DNA from: Ciona savignyi
Lineage: Eukaryota > Chordata > Ascidiacea > Phlebobranchia > Cionidae
DNA: 64,000 bases
Assembly: GCA_000149265.1 (NCBI GenBank)
Contig: CH003381.1
Location: 1,533,663-1,597,662, forward strand
Reading direction: 5' to 3'
Part shown: positions 46,634 to 58,600 of the stretch, piece after piece
How the letters are laid out: each line of letters starts with the position of its first letter
Position numbering within the stretch: position 1 is the stretch's first letter
The notes under the pieces: model-generated
Seen by the model: only the letters and a program-made list of their open reading frames with translations
Databases searched by the model: none
Told to the model about the DNA's origin: nothing
Position numbers and translations under genes: made by a program

Positions 46634-49600
46634 ATGCCACAATTCACCGTAAACATAAGACTTTTTACAAAATGCTGGTTGATTCTACAATGTGCTCAGA
46701 TTTCAGGTAAGCAAGCATGTTATGAAATGGATTTAGTATTCACATATTAGGAGGATTGATGTTCAGACAAGATAATTATTGTTATCCCTAGGGTGTGGCA
46801 CCGCATAGAACCTAATCTTCACGATCCGGTTATCCACAGAGCTATTCCAGTGTGCTGAATACGATCGAGCGAGTACCTGTTATAATTATTCAGACCCTCG
46901 TTTTGGCGTTTCCCTTTTAAATCATAATGAAATCTGGCAGTCATCTAAATATGTGTTTGTTGCTGGAAACGCAGTGTTTCCCCTCCATGTATGTCAGTTA
47001 TGGGAAATGTATTGTTTTGGCACGTCTATTATAACTAAGGCATTGTCTTTTTTTGTGGAGATGCGGAAGAACCATTGTATATTGTCGTTTAATGCGTGAA
47101 ATTAGAAACCACTGTTCATACCTGAACCCGCGTCCCTTTCTGTTTTCGTGTAGCATTGTGTGTGACGTTACACTAACATTCAAAAAACATTTTACACTAA
47201 CATGTGACGTTGCAAAACACTAAATCTTGGATAAGTAATTGGACAAGTGAATAAAATCGCTTTAAAGGCACCGACTATCATATTCTACATATTCATTACA
47301 GTTTCGCTGATATGCTATCAATGTTATCGGACTCCAGACAACGTTTTATGCAACGAGAATGAACCGATGAAATGCGGTCCAATTCAGGTATCGAACTCTT
47401 GGTTAATGGCCGAATTGGATGCTCATGTATATCCCTTGAACGAGAATCCGCGGTTTTACATATAGGCAATCGTTAGTTGACCTTTGCCCGTCGTCAGGTT
47501 ACCTAAGCCATTGCAGTGTGGTAGAAACAATTAATCCACTGGGTTCTGGCCATGTCCGAACACCTTTTTGCTCAAGATAACCGACTAATTAGTGACTAGT
47601 TAACTATCTACAACCATTCGGCTAAAGCAGACTACTCACTAACCCACCAAGTTATTTGATCGAACTAAGTACGCGCCTTCTATTAATTTATTTGTGCAAT
47701 AGGTTGAGTTTTTCCACACTGTATGCAACCTGGAATGTTTTTTTTGTTGATACAAAAATCAACCCTGCTTTATTTTGTTTAAAATCGGGATTTTTTTCTT
47801 TTACAAAGCCATCGATTGTTTCAAAATATACCCAACCCTTGCGCAGCAAAAGTGCGGAATAGACGACAGCACGCCCAACACGGTGCAAAAAGGTTGTATC
47901 GAGAATTGTCCGCTACCTAGCAGAGGGGATAATGCTGTTAAAACTTGCTCTTCATGCTCTGGAGATTTTTGCAACTTAGGTCCACGTGTTTCACCGCCAG
48001 GTAGGCGAGGATGCGTCTAAATACTACATGACCGCTTGGAGCGCTTGGATCACTTAGATTGCTATGGAAAGTAATTCTAACCCTGTCCCAAACACTAATC
48101 TCAACACCAGAACTAACTTTAACCCTAACCCTAACATTAATATCATGGCTTTTGTAACTACGAAGTATAATAAGCGATCCAAGCGATCCAAGCGATCCAA
48201 GCGATCCAAGCGATTTAAGCGCTACATGCGCTCCAAGCGGTCCAAGCGGTCCTGTAGTATTTAGTGGCACCGGGTAGGCAATATAAAATCTGTATGTCGT
48301 CCATTTTCAATGCATTTACTGCTTGCTTTACTGTATATGTTGCAAAACAAGGTTATGCACCACAATTAAAATCGAATACCAGTTTATTTCGGCTGATACA
48401 AACCTTACTTCTCCCTGTGTTCATTTAACTTTAACTAATTTCGGGGAATCCCCTCGTGGATTTTCCCCTACTATATAACTATGGGCCCGGACGCTTGTGT
48501 GATGATCTATAATTTACGCATTTTCTAAGTAAACCGACAATAACAAATTTTATTTAAATTAACAGTTTGGTTGCCAGATATATCAAATATTCATGTTAAA
48601 ATCGCAGTTCTAAAAGAACAATCGCGGGAGTTTTCCTTTGGTTCACTCAAACTGTCGATTTTCAACAAACCGTCAACTTTCTGGGAGGCAAGATCTCACT
48701 GTGCAAAGTTGGGCCAAAGGTTGGCGACCATACTGGATCACGATTTAGAGGAGCTTATTGAAGATGAAATAGAAAAATTGGAGAAAAACAATCCAACAGG
48801 TTTGTGTGAAATATTTATTTGCGTTTCTTAACCTTTGATTTTAAAATGAACCATAAATCAGTAAGAACTAAACCCAAGAAGATCAGAGCAGTTTATATAA
48901 TAGGGATGCTGATTGGGTCATTTTACAATTTTAAGCTAAAGGTTTTGTGTTGGTACATCAAATGTTAACAATTTTCCACACATGAATATCCTGTAAGTGT
49001 TATCTGATGAAGATCATGTTTAATCCACCAAACTTCTATCTGCCAGTTACAAAAATCAGCTATGTATTTGTGACAACTAAACTTCTGTGATAATTATAAA
49101 TAATTTAGCTTTTTGAAACAAGATTACCATTTATATTATGTTCGTCCGGCCAGTTAGTCTGGCGGTTAAATGCGTGGCCTTTTAATTGAAAGGTTGCAGG
49201 TGCGAAACTGGTCGCTAGCTAGTCGGGTGTGTCCATTGGAAAATCACTTTACGGACATTGCTAGAACCCAGCGGATTAATGGGCTATACCAAATTAAAGG
49301 AACGTGTCTATCATATACAACATGCTGAAATAGCTCCGGTAACCCGACGATGGGCGCGAGGTGATCTGACGATTTCCCATCTGTTAACCCCCTTGGTTTT
49401 CCCATTCAAGGGGATAAATATGAATATCCTATCCTGTCCTATGCCTGGGCTAAGTGGTTGGATTGCCAAACCCTATATATCCACAAGTTCATTTCAATAT
49501 AGTGTTAAAGTTCATTTCAATATACAACAAACGTTAAATTAAATATTAATATTATCCAGATCATGGTTACTGGTTTGGAGCGCGATGGATTAAGGAAGAA

Positions 49601-52600
49601 AACCACTGGATCTGGACTGATACTGGAAACAAGTTGGAAACAAAGATGTTCAGACCAACTTGTCCTTCATACCAAGTGAGAATCTAAAATATTTAACACA
49701 TCAAGATTAAGCAACAGCAACCATCCGGCACTAGTATATAACTATAATAGTAAAAGTTTCGTTGCATAGTTTTTCATTTTTTCTCCTCCTATGCTGTACG
49801 AACTTTACTAAGTGATTTGGCAATAAAATTCAGTAGCCATGCTTAGCAAGTCTATTTTAATAAAAGTGGGTTATTCTTTATCATCAGTTAAGTGGGCTAT
49901 TTTGATGTACAACCAATAAAATAACAATCTCAAAACTAAAATACCTTGATGCATTAACTTGGACTCCAAGGGCACAGCATTCTAATAGTATAATGAAAAA
50001 GAAAAATGGATGATTTGATTGAGTTAATCACATCTTGTACTCTAATAGTTATAACTAGTACACTGTACAAATTGTTCGGCAATAACTATTGATAGCAGGA
50101 GTAGTTAATAGTTTACTAGTTACTTGACCAACCAGATCAATTTACTTTCTGTAAACCAATATCACCCAATAAAATTGTTTTTAACAGAATTGGGCATCTG
50201 GGGAACCGAAATACTTGACAAATCGAAATTATTGCGCTTTTATTAAAGCGGATGGGAGCTGGTTTAGTGGAAGTTGTGGGGAAATTTCTGCTGGGTTTAT
50301 TTGCCAGTCAGCAGGTTTGTACATTATTTTTTTTATTTTTAGGCTTATGCATGCGATGGAAAAAAATCATCCAATTTTAGTGCAAGTTTCTTGAACTCAA
50401 TGACTATTTACAATAAAATAGCTTTAATTGTTGTCACAAGGTCATCCTATTGCAGTTAAAACTACCCTTGACTTTTTCAAGGGGCCTAAACATGATGACC
50501 AAGCCTATAACAAAGAATTTTTTTAGGAAACAGTGAAAATAGTTTTACTCAAACTGTTAGTTACGGGGGTCAACTTTACACATTCCACACAACTGAAACG
50601 AATCAATCACAAGCGAGAAAAATATGTTCTGAAACGGGTGGAAAGCTGGCTAGGTTTGACGATGACATTTCCCAGAATCATGTAACTTCGAAACTGAATT
50701 ATTGCCTAAATTCTGAGCAGTACTGGGTGTAAGTCTTTTTTGTCCTATATTTATTGTTAATTTATCTACAATATCAATGATAGATTTGTATTTTATATCC
50801 TGGTGGGCGTGGCAAGTATTTTTGTTAGATGGATAGATGGATATTCATATTTATCCGCGTGAATGAGAAAACCAAGGGGGTTAACACATGGGCAATCGTC
50901 AGATCACCTCGCGCCCATCGTCGGGTTATTGGAGCTATTGCTGAGTTCAGGCAATGTCCGTAAAGTGCCTAGCCTAAGGACCCAACCGACTAGCTAGCGA
51001 CCTGTTTCGCACCTGCAAACTTGTGATTAAAGGCGTCACACTAAACCACCAGACCAACCGGCCGGACCACATAATGTTAGTACAATAAACATGGATGTGT
51101 TTTCAAAGCTGATAGGATTAAGTTAAACAAAAATAATTAAGTTGTTTCTACAATTACCTTCTTGTTCTTATGAAAGGTGGTGCCTGGCTGTAAGCTGGTG
51201 TCAACACATTGAAAATTAATTTAATTTAAATCTCTTTTTAGTGAACAGCAATGTGAAAATAACCCGCCAGTCGACCACAGAAACACGTTTGGTGTGTATT
51301 CATGCTCTACAAAGCAACCTTTTCTTTGTCAAAGGAAATTTAATGCAAAAGGTAAGCAGAATCTTATTTTTATAGACAAAAAATAGGAGAAATGGCCCAA
51401 AGGCACAATATGCTAAATATATTCTTGTTTCAATTCCAACTGTTTGCCTTTTTATCTTAGTCAGTTGTGTGCTTGGTCATACCTCCCCCTGATGGACATT
51501 CCCTGAACTCATAGGTTTATTAGGTTGAACAAACTATAAAAATGTCGGAGTTAATGCACTGCAATAGCTCTGGTAACACAAGCTGAGATAATTTTAATGA
51601 CTTGTATTTTCATATGCCTGGGGATGAAAATTAGTACATTACTGGTCGTGCTTTACCACCACTCTTCTTCAAGGCTCTATATAGTTTGGTCTTGAATATT
51701 TTTTTGTTGCACATTATTGGTTTTTTCACTTAGGTTTGGCAACCACATCCACTACATTTCCTTAATTATATTCGTTTTTTAAATGACATGTTTTTTTGAC
51801 TATTTGTTTTTTTCTGTCCCTGTGCCATGATTTGATTCATTTTCTATTTTTTAATACTGGGACAAAAAAGGAATAAATTAAACTAAAAACTAAACTATCC
51901 TATTTTTCCTAATTATAACAATTAAAAAACTGCAGCTTTTTAAACGGAAATGACTACATTACCATTTACTGGTATAAAACAACAATTTTCTATCCCATAT
52001 CAGTGTAATTAAACTAAAGCTTTATATTTTAGTTAATGGTAAATAAGCACCTTTGCCACAGACACGTGTCACCCAATGTCGACGAATGCAGAATTAACAA
52101 CAGCCACACATAAAGATTTGAAACCAACTGAACCTTGGCCGGAAAAGAATGTAACAGAATACAGTTTTAAATGCAAGTACATGCAAACAATGTACCGCGG
52201 CAAATTGTACAGGTTTCCAGAAGTCAAGCAAGGCCGATTTTCATCTTCACTTGAAAAATGCGCTTCACGTAATTAATTTTAAAATGATATTAGGATAGGA
52301 TAAGATATTCATGTTTATTCCTGTGAATGGAAAAACCAAGGGTGTTAACACACGAGCAATTGTCAGACCACCTTTCGCCCATCGTCGGGTTACTGTAGCT
52401 ATTTTAGTGAGTTGTATATGATATAGACGTTCCTGCAATTTGGTAGAACCCATTAATCTGCTGGGTTCAGGCAATGACCGTAAAGTGCCTTGCCCAAGGA
52501 CACAACAGACTAGCTAGCGACCAGTTTCGCACCTGCAACCTTTCGATTTAAAGGCGACGCATTTAACACCTTGATTAATCGGCCGGACTTTTGTCACATT

Positions 52601-55600
52601 TTGACTTCAAAATTTTAAATGTTAAAGGTGTGGCCTTTGATGGTTTAACAACTGTTGTTTGGCTAACTTTTTTGTATTAATTAAAGATATCTTTCAATTC
52701 TGTTATTGTAAAATAACAAAATATTAAATCTTATATAATTTAACCTCCTATTATCCTTTGGTGCATGGTTTAAAAAGGGAAATGGAATTCTTCTTTTTTA
52801 CTTTATAACAAGGTTCCTGTTAACAGAACGGCCACTGGCAAGTATTTTTTGTCCCACATCTTCCATTCAAGCACCAAGATTTGAAAAAACCTCATTTGTT
52901 ATGACTCCATGTTATACAACGCTAGATTGCGTGCAAGAAAATGTAAGTTTTTGATCAAAATTACCAAATTGTTTTTTGCTTTTTGTGCCAATTTTTGTTT
53001 TTTATTAATTTAATATTTTTCCTAAAAGATTTAAAATTAAGATTTAAAATAAAAATTACTGAAAACTTTGGTTTTATTTTTTCGTAACTTTTTGTAATGA
53101 ATTTTCCTTATAATCATGGTGGCGTATTCTTCACAAACGTGCAACGCATCACGTAAGGTATTTTCTATTTTAATCCCACATCCTGTTGAACCAGCTGCAT
53201 CCTAGGTCAACGAATTCAGCCGAGGAATCCCAACAGAAGACGAAGTAAAAACCCTTTCAGGCAACTTGAGGGTTCTGACGTCGCAACCAAGTAATATGAC
53301 GCATGAAAATGTGACGCAGGCTACTGATATTCTTAAATCCATTGATGCAATGACACAGAAAGAAAGGTCAAGTACATTGGTAAGAAAATGAAAAATTATG
53401 TCAAGAGCTTTATCTCTGTTTTAGTATTAAGGTATTTTTATTCACAAACTTTATCATTTCAATGTTCTTTTTTTTCAAAAAGTATAATATATGGTAGGTT
53501 CCCTGGAAAAGTTTCTTAACAATTTCTTTTATGAAGGAGGTTCAAATACAACATTTCAAATAGAGGTGCCTGTAACTAATGCACACACTGTCAAAGAACC
53601 TGACTTTTCCTTTTCATGAGAATAAAACATGAAAATGAATATCCTACCCTCATTAAAAGGTCTCATAATAACATCTTTTTTCAGGTCACCCCAATTGTGC
53701 TTATTGACCTGCTAACCACAATAGACAATCTCCACAATAAAGTTGCTGAATTATCAAAGGTTGAAGAGAAAATTGAACTTGCAAATATGGTAGAAAACTT
53801 CGCGTCTAAAGTTGTATTGGATTCAAACCAGGATGAGTTTAAACTGGAGGGAAATAATATAGATGTTAAGGTAGGTTGTTATGAAAATTTTTGATGTTTG
53901 GATTTACTCAAGTGGATTTTGGTCGATTTCATAAAATTGAAAGCATTTTCTCTCGAATACAACACACTGTAATACAAACTGTTAATACAACACACTGTAA
54001 AAAAGTCCAACAGATAAGTCTGGTGGTTTAGTGTGTCACCTTTGAGCGGAAAATATAAAGATTTAAAACTGGCCATTAGCTAGTTGTTGTGTCTTTGGGC
54101 AAGGCACTTAACGGACATTGCCTTAACCCAGTGGATTAATCTACTAAATTGAAGGAATGTGTGAATCATACACAACACACTGCAAAAGTTCAAGTAACCG
54201 GACAGTGCGCACAAGGTGATTTTACGATTGCCTGTGTGTTAACTCCCTTGGACTTCCCACTCACAGGGATAAACCTTAGAATCCCATCCTATTTTTAAAA
54301 AAAACTGGGAATACAACAACACACTGTAAAACTAACTGGGAATACAACACACCTTAAAACAAACTGCGAATTCAACACACTGTGGCTTTAGCAAGTAATT
54401 GGATGGCATGATGAGTTGTGACAGTAACAGTGTTGTATACTCCGAATCACAGATTAACTTTATAAGTTATCTCACAATAGATGTGTATGGATTTAAAGTG
54501 GATTTTCCCATCTGACAGGATATACATGACACACCCATTCATCTATTCTTTAGGTAGAAGCTTGTGTCCTGGGAAACAATACACTATGTTTAAAACAAAT
54601 GGAGTTTAACGGGTTAATTAAAAGTTAAACTATTGTCACTATTACAACACACTGTGGTAGTTACTCACTGTTGGCATGTGTTATTCTGATATAAGCCATG
54701 TAATAATATATTTTGCATTTTTTTCACTAATAGAGAAAAACACAAGTATCCCTTTTAAGAACTTTTGCTTTGTTAATTTTAGGCGGTCGATTACAACATA
54801 AAAGAAACCAGCAATTTTTCATCTGCCCGTGCAACTTATACCTTTAAAAAAGGCCCAGACGGTCTCCATTCTTCTCATTTGACAATCCAACCAAGTGAAA
54901 CAGTTCAAAATTCAAAAAAACTACGCGCCATTTTTGTTGGGTTTTCCAACAACAATTTATTCCCTGCCCAAACTGGCACAACAAGTCAGGTAAGTTTTTT
55001 TTAATTTTTTTGGTGTAGTTGCTTTTTTATAACGTTTAAGAGCAAATGTAGTAAGAAACATAAAGACACTATAGTGCTTTTATTTTTTTTAATTATTGTA
55101 TTGACTTGCTATTTGCTTGGTTAATGTTAATATTTTATTCGAATGCGTTTTTTCAGGTCATAAGTGCTACATTAATAGATGAAGCAGACAGGAAAGTAAG
55201 TGTCCCTGTGGCTTTTGCTTTCCAAAGAAGTGAACAAGTTAAATATAATGTGAGTATGATGTGCTTTTTCTGATGGGCTTTTATAAATAATAGATTACAT
55301 ATTATTGTATTGGGTTAAAGAGTGGGGCAAGCAGTCAAAAAATGGGGTATTAATTCAATCTATAATATATATCTATTGTAAAAATAAATGTTTAGCTGTT
55401 TAACTTATATATGGTGGCCTTTTAACTGTCAGTCTATTTGGCACATAAAAAAACATATATCTTTGGTCTGTTGAGTATATAAAAACTCCAAGTTAAATGG
55501 ATCCGCTTGAATCAATTATTTGAAGTCAGCATATGTGCATTGCAAAGGGTACCTATTACATTTGCTTTATACTTCCACACATGGACAAATGATTAGCCTA

Positions 55601-58600
55601 TTAGTTGTTTCTGTTGGTTTAGCGCATTTTATCAGCTTAAAGATATTGAAATCGAAACAATCCACTATAGCTAGTTGGTTGTGAAGGCATGTACAAAATA
55701 CATTATTGGGTTAAATTAAACAGTAGCAAAGACACCAATTATGTTTAGCACTCTTCATAAACCAGAATTTATGCACAAGGTAATCTGGCGATTGAATGCT
55801 CCTGCATTTTTCCACCCCTAAGAGATAAACACTACAAGAATATTGTGAATCTCTTTTGGCAGAAATACTCAGTTGAAAGTTGCAGCTTTTATGATCCGCT
55901 TCATCAAAAGTGGATTGAGGATGGTTGTTACAAAGGAAACTCATCTGACAACGACACAATCCGATGTTTTTGTAACCACACCACAAGTTTTGCCGTCGTG
56001 GTGGTAAGTATAACAAACAGTGAAAACTTAGTTTTGGGTGAGGCGCAACATTTTTTAATGGCATTGCTATTTATACCATCCATTTTCAATGCAAAAAACG
56101 GATTTGTTTGCCTGACTTGTTTGCTCATTTCTAGTGTGTTTAACCATCAGCTAAAAGTTAGTGGTATCGAAACCATGCGCTAGCTAATCAGATGGCCAAT
56201 TAGTGTTTGCTCGGCCGTCTAGCGGTTAAGTATGTTGCCTTTCATTCGAAAGGTTGCAGGTGCGAAACTGGTCGCTAGCTAGTCTGTTGTGTCCTTAGGC
56301 AAGGCACTTTGCGGACATTGCCTGAACCCAGCGGATTAATGGGTTCTACCAAATTGCAGGAACGTCTCTATCATATACAACACACTGCAATTGCTCCGGT
56401 AACCCGACGGTAGGCGCGAGGTGATTTGACGATTTCCCGTGTTTTAACCCCCTTGGTTTTCCCATTCACAGGGATAAACATGAATATCCTATCCTATCCT
56501 ATCCTATCCTATCCTTGAGCTGTATATTCAGATAAACAAAAAATGCTGTAGTGTTCCTATTACCGATATATTCAACTTTGTACAATAGCTCTGGTAATCT
56601 GATTCTCAACACAATAATTAGAAGATTACACTTGTCTGTGTTTTTTATTCCTGGTATCAAATAAGTATGATATCCTATTTGCGGAAGTCTATGGAAGTGC
56701 TGCACTTGGGACTTACATATAGAATGGGCCAGCTATCAAGATTAACAGTTAATGCCAGACTTGAAAATTAATTTTACAATCCAAATTAAATTAAAAATGT
56801 TAAATTTAACAATAAGAGAACAAAAAAATTTAAAAGAAAGACGGTCAATACTGATTTTAGAGTAACACGTAGCACGTTGCCTTGATCTAGTAAAAAAGAC
56901 AAAAATCACAAAACTGTTTACCATGTCATATATACAGTTATAACTTTTAACCTTGTCATCTTTTTCCCCGAAACCAGAGAATGCAACAAGGGGACAGCAG
57001 AGCACATATGGTGCTGGATATTGTCAGCAAAGTTGGGTTATTCATCTGTGTGATCTGTTTTACTTTGACCGTCATTTTGTTTTTCATTTTGCCGTGAGTT
57101 CTTTCTTTCCAACAAATTTTTTAAATTTAAGTGCTGTTTTATTGAAAATAAAAGACAAATTATTTTATTTATTTAAAAACAATATGGGCGGTTAAGTGGG
57201 CTACCTCAACCTAATGAATCCTGTGCTTTTTCGGTTGCATTAACAATTAAGCCACACAACCACATTATGAAATAAATTGTCTAGTTAGTAAGCTTATATG
57301 GTAGGTTGTGTCCTAGAGCAAGACATTCAAATTGCAATACGTTGGTAATCTGGTATGAATATCCTATCCTATAATAAGAGGTTATATTAAATTTTATATT
57401 GGTCTTTTCTTATAGTTTTGTCCCGTTTTTGGAATATTGATAAAAAAATGTTCCCTATTTTCCAGTGAATTACGTCGAATAAATTCATCCGACGTCCACG
57501 CCAATTTATGTGTGTGTCTGATCCTGTCCTATGTGGGGTTTCTTGCCGGCATTGAGCGGACTGCTAACCGCCCCCTCTGCGTGGCAGTTGCTGCGACAAT
57601 TCAATATTTTCTTCTGTGTGCCTGGGGCTGGATGGCGGTAGAGAGTTTCACCATGTACAGGTATAGTGTTTGTGATCCACCACACTAATTACACTGCTGA
57701 TTAAAATCCCCAAAATTATTTTTCAATTATTGAAATTGTAAAAAAGTTTGTTCCCTGCCGCAACAACATGAGATGTTGTTTGCCAGAATGTTCAGCTCAT
57801 CAATACCATCACAGACCATCAGATGAAAGGTGGCGTGATGTAAACCAGCATTCTGCTGTTTAGTTATATCTGTGTACAAGAGAATTACCGGATGCTGCCG
57901 ATACTGTGGTTTAATGGGTTAAACAAAAACTGTATTGATTCATAGTATTCATTTCGGTAAACCGTATGTGCTCGAGATAGCCCAATGTTACTATTCCCAC
58001 TGCATTTTCCCGTTTATGGAATAATTAAGCATATAATATCCTAAAACTTGTTTTTGAAATGCAAGCACTCCAATAAAATATTGAACATATAGTAACACAT
58101 TTATGGTTGGTAAAGTAGTATGGCAGAATGCTTACTGATGTGTATTCTACTATTGGTTATGGATTTTTCTAATACTAAATCCATTAATACGGATTCACCC
58201 ACTTGCCAGGGTACAAATGAGATCTGTCTATTATCTATCGGTTGTCATTTTTACTTTTTTATCTTACTCAGCTCACAGGTCGATTTACATCATTTTTTTC
58301 TTCTTACACAGAATGTTTGTGCATATGTTCGAAAAGCATGGTGTTTTAAACTGCCGGATCATGGCCCTTGTGGTGTATTCATTGTCAGCAGTTGCTGTGG
58401 GTTGCACAATGTCAGCTTCTTACTTTAACGAGAAGAGAAAAATGTCTCAGGCGGGTAAGTTGTGTTTTTTTGCGGTTTTCTCGATTTTTGAATGGAGAAT
58501 ATGTTTTTATTATTTTCGTTTTTTTAAGAATTTAATCCTACTAAATTTATGCTGTGTATAGATTTCCCCACAGTACACGATGGATGGAACGGTTATATTG

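Noticed and set aside
48115-48140. Telomere-like CTAACCCTAACC motif
   Set aside because: Only two to three imperfect units within an inverted-repeat element. Too short for an interstitial telomere array.
48064-48264. Open frame encoding KRSKRSKRS repeats
   Set aside because: It is the translation of the 9-bp minisatellite arm of an inverted-repeat element. No start context or splice link to the receptor.
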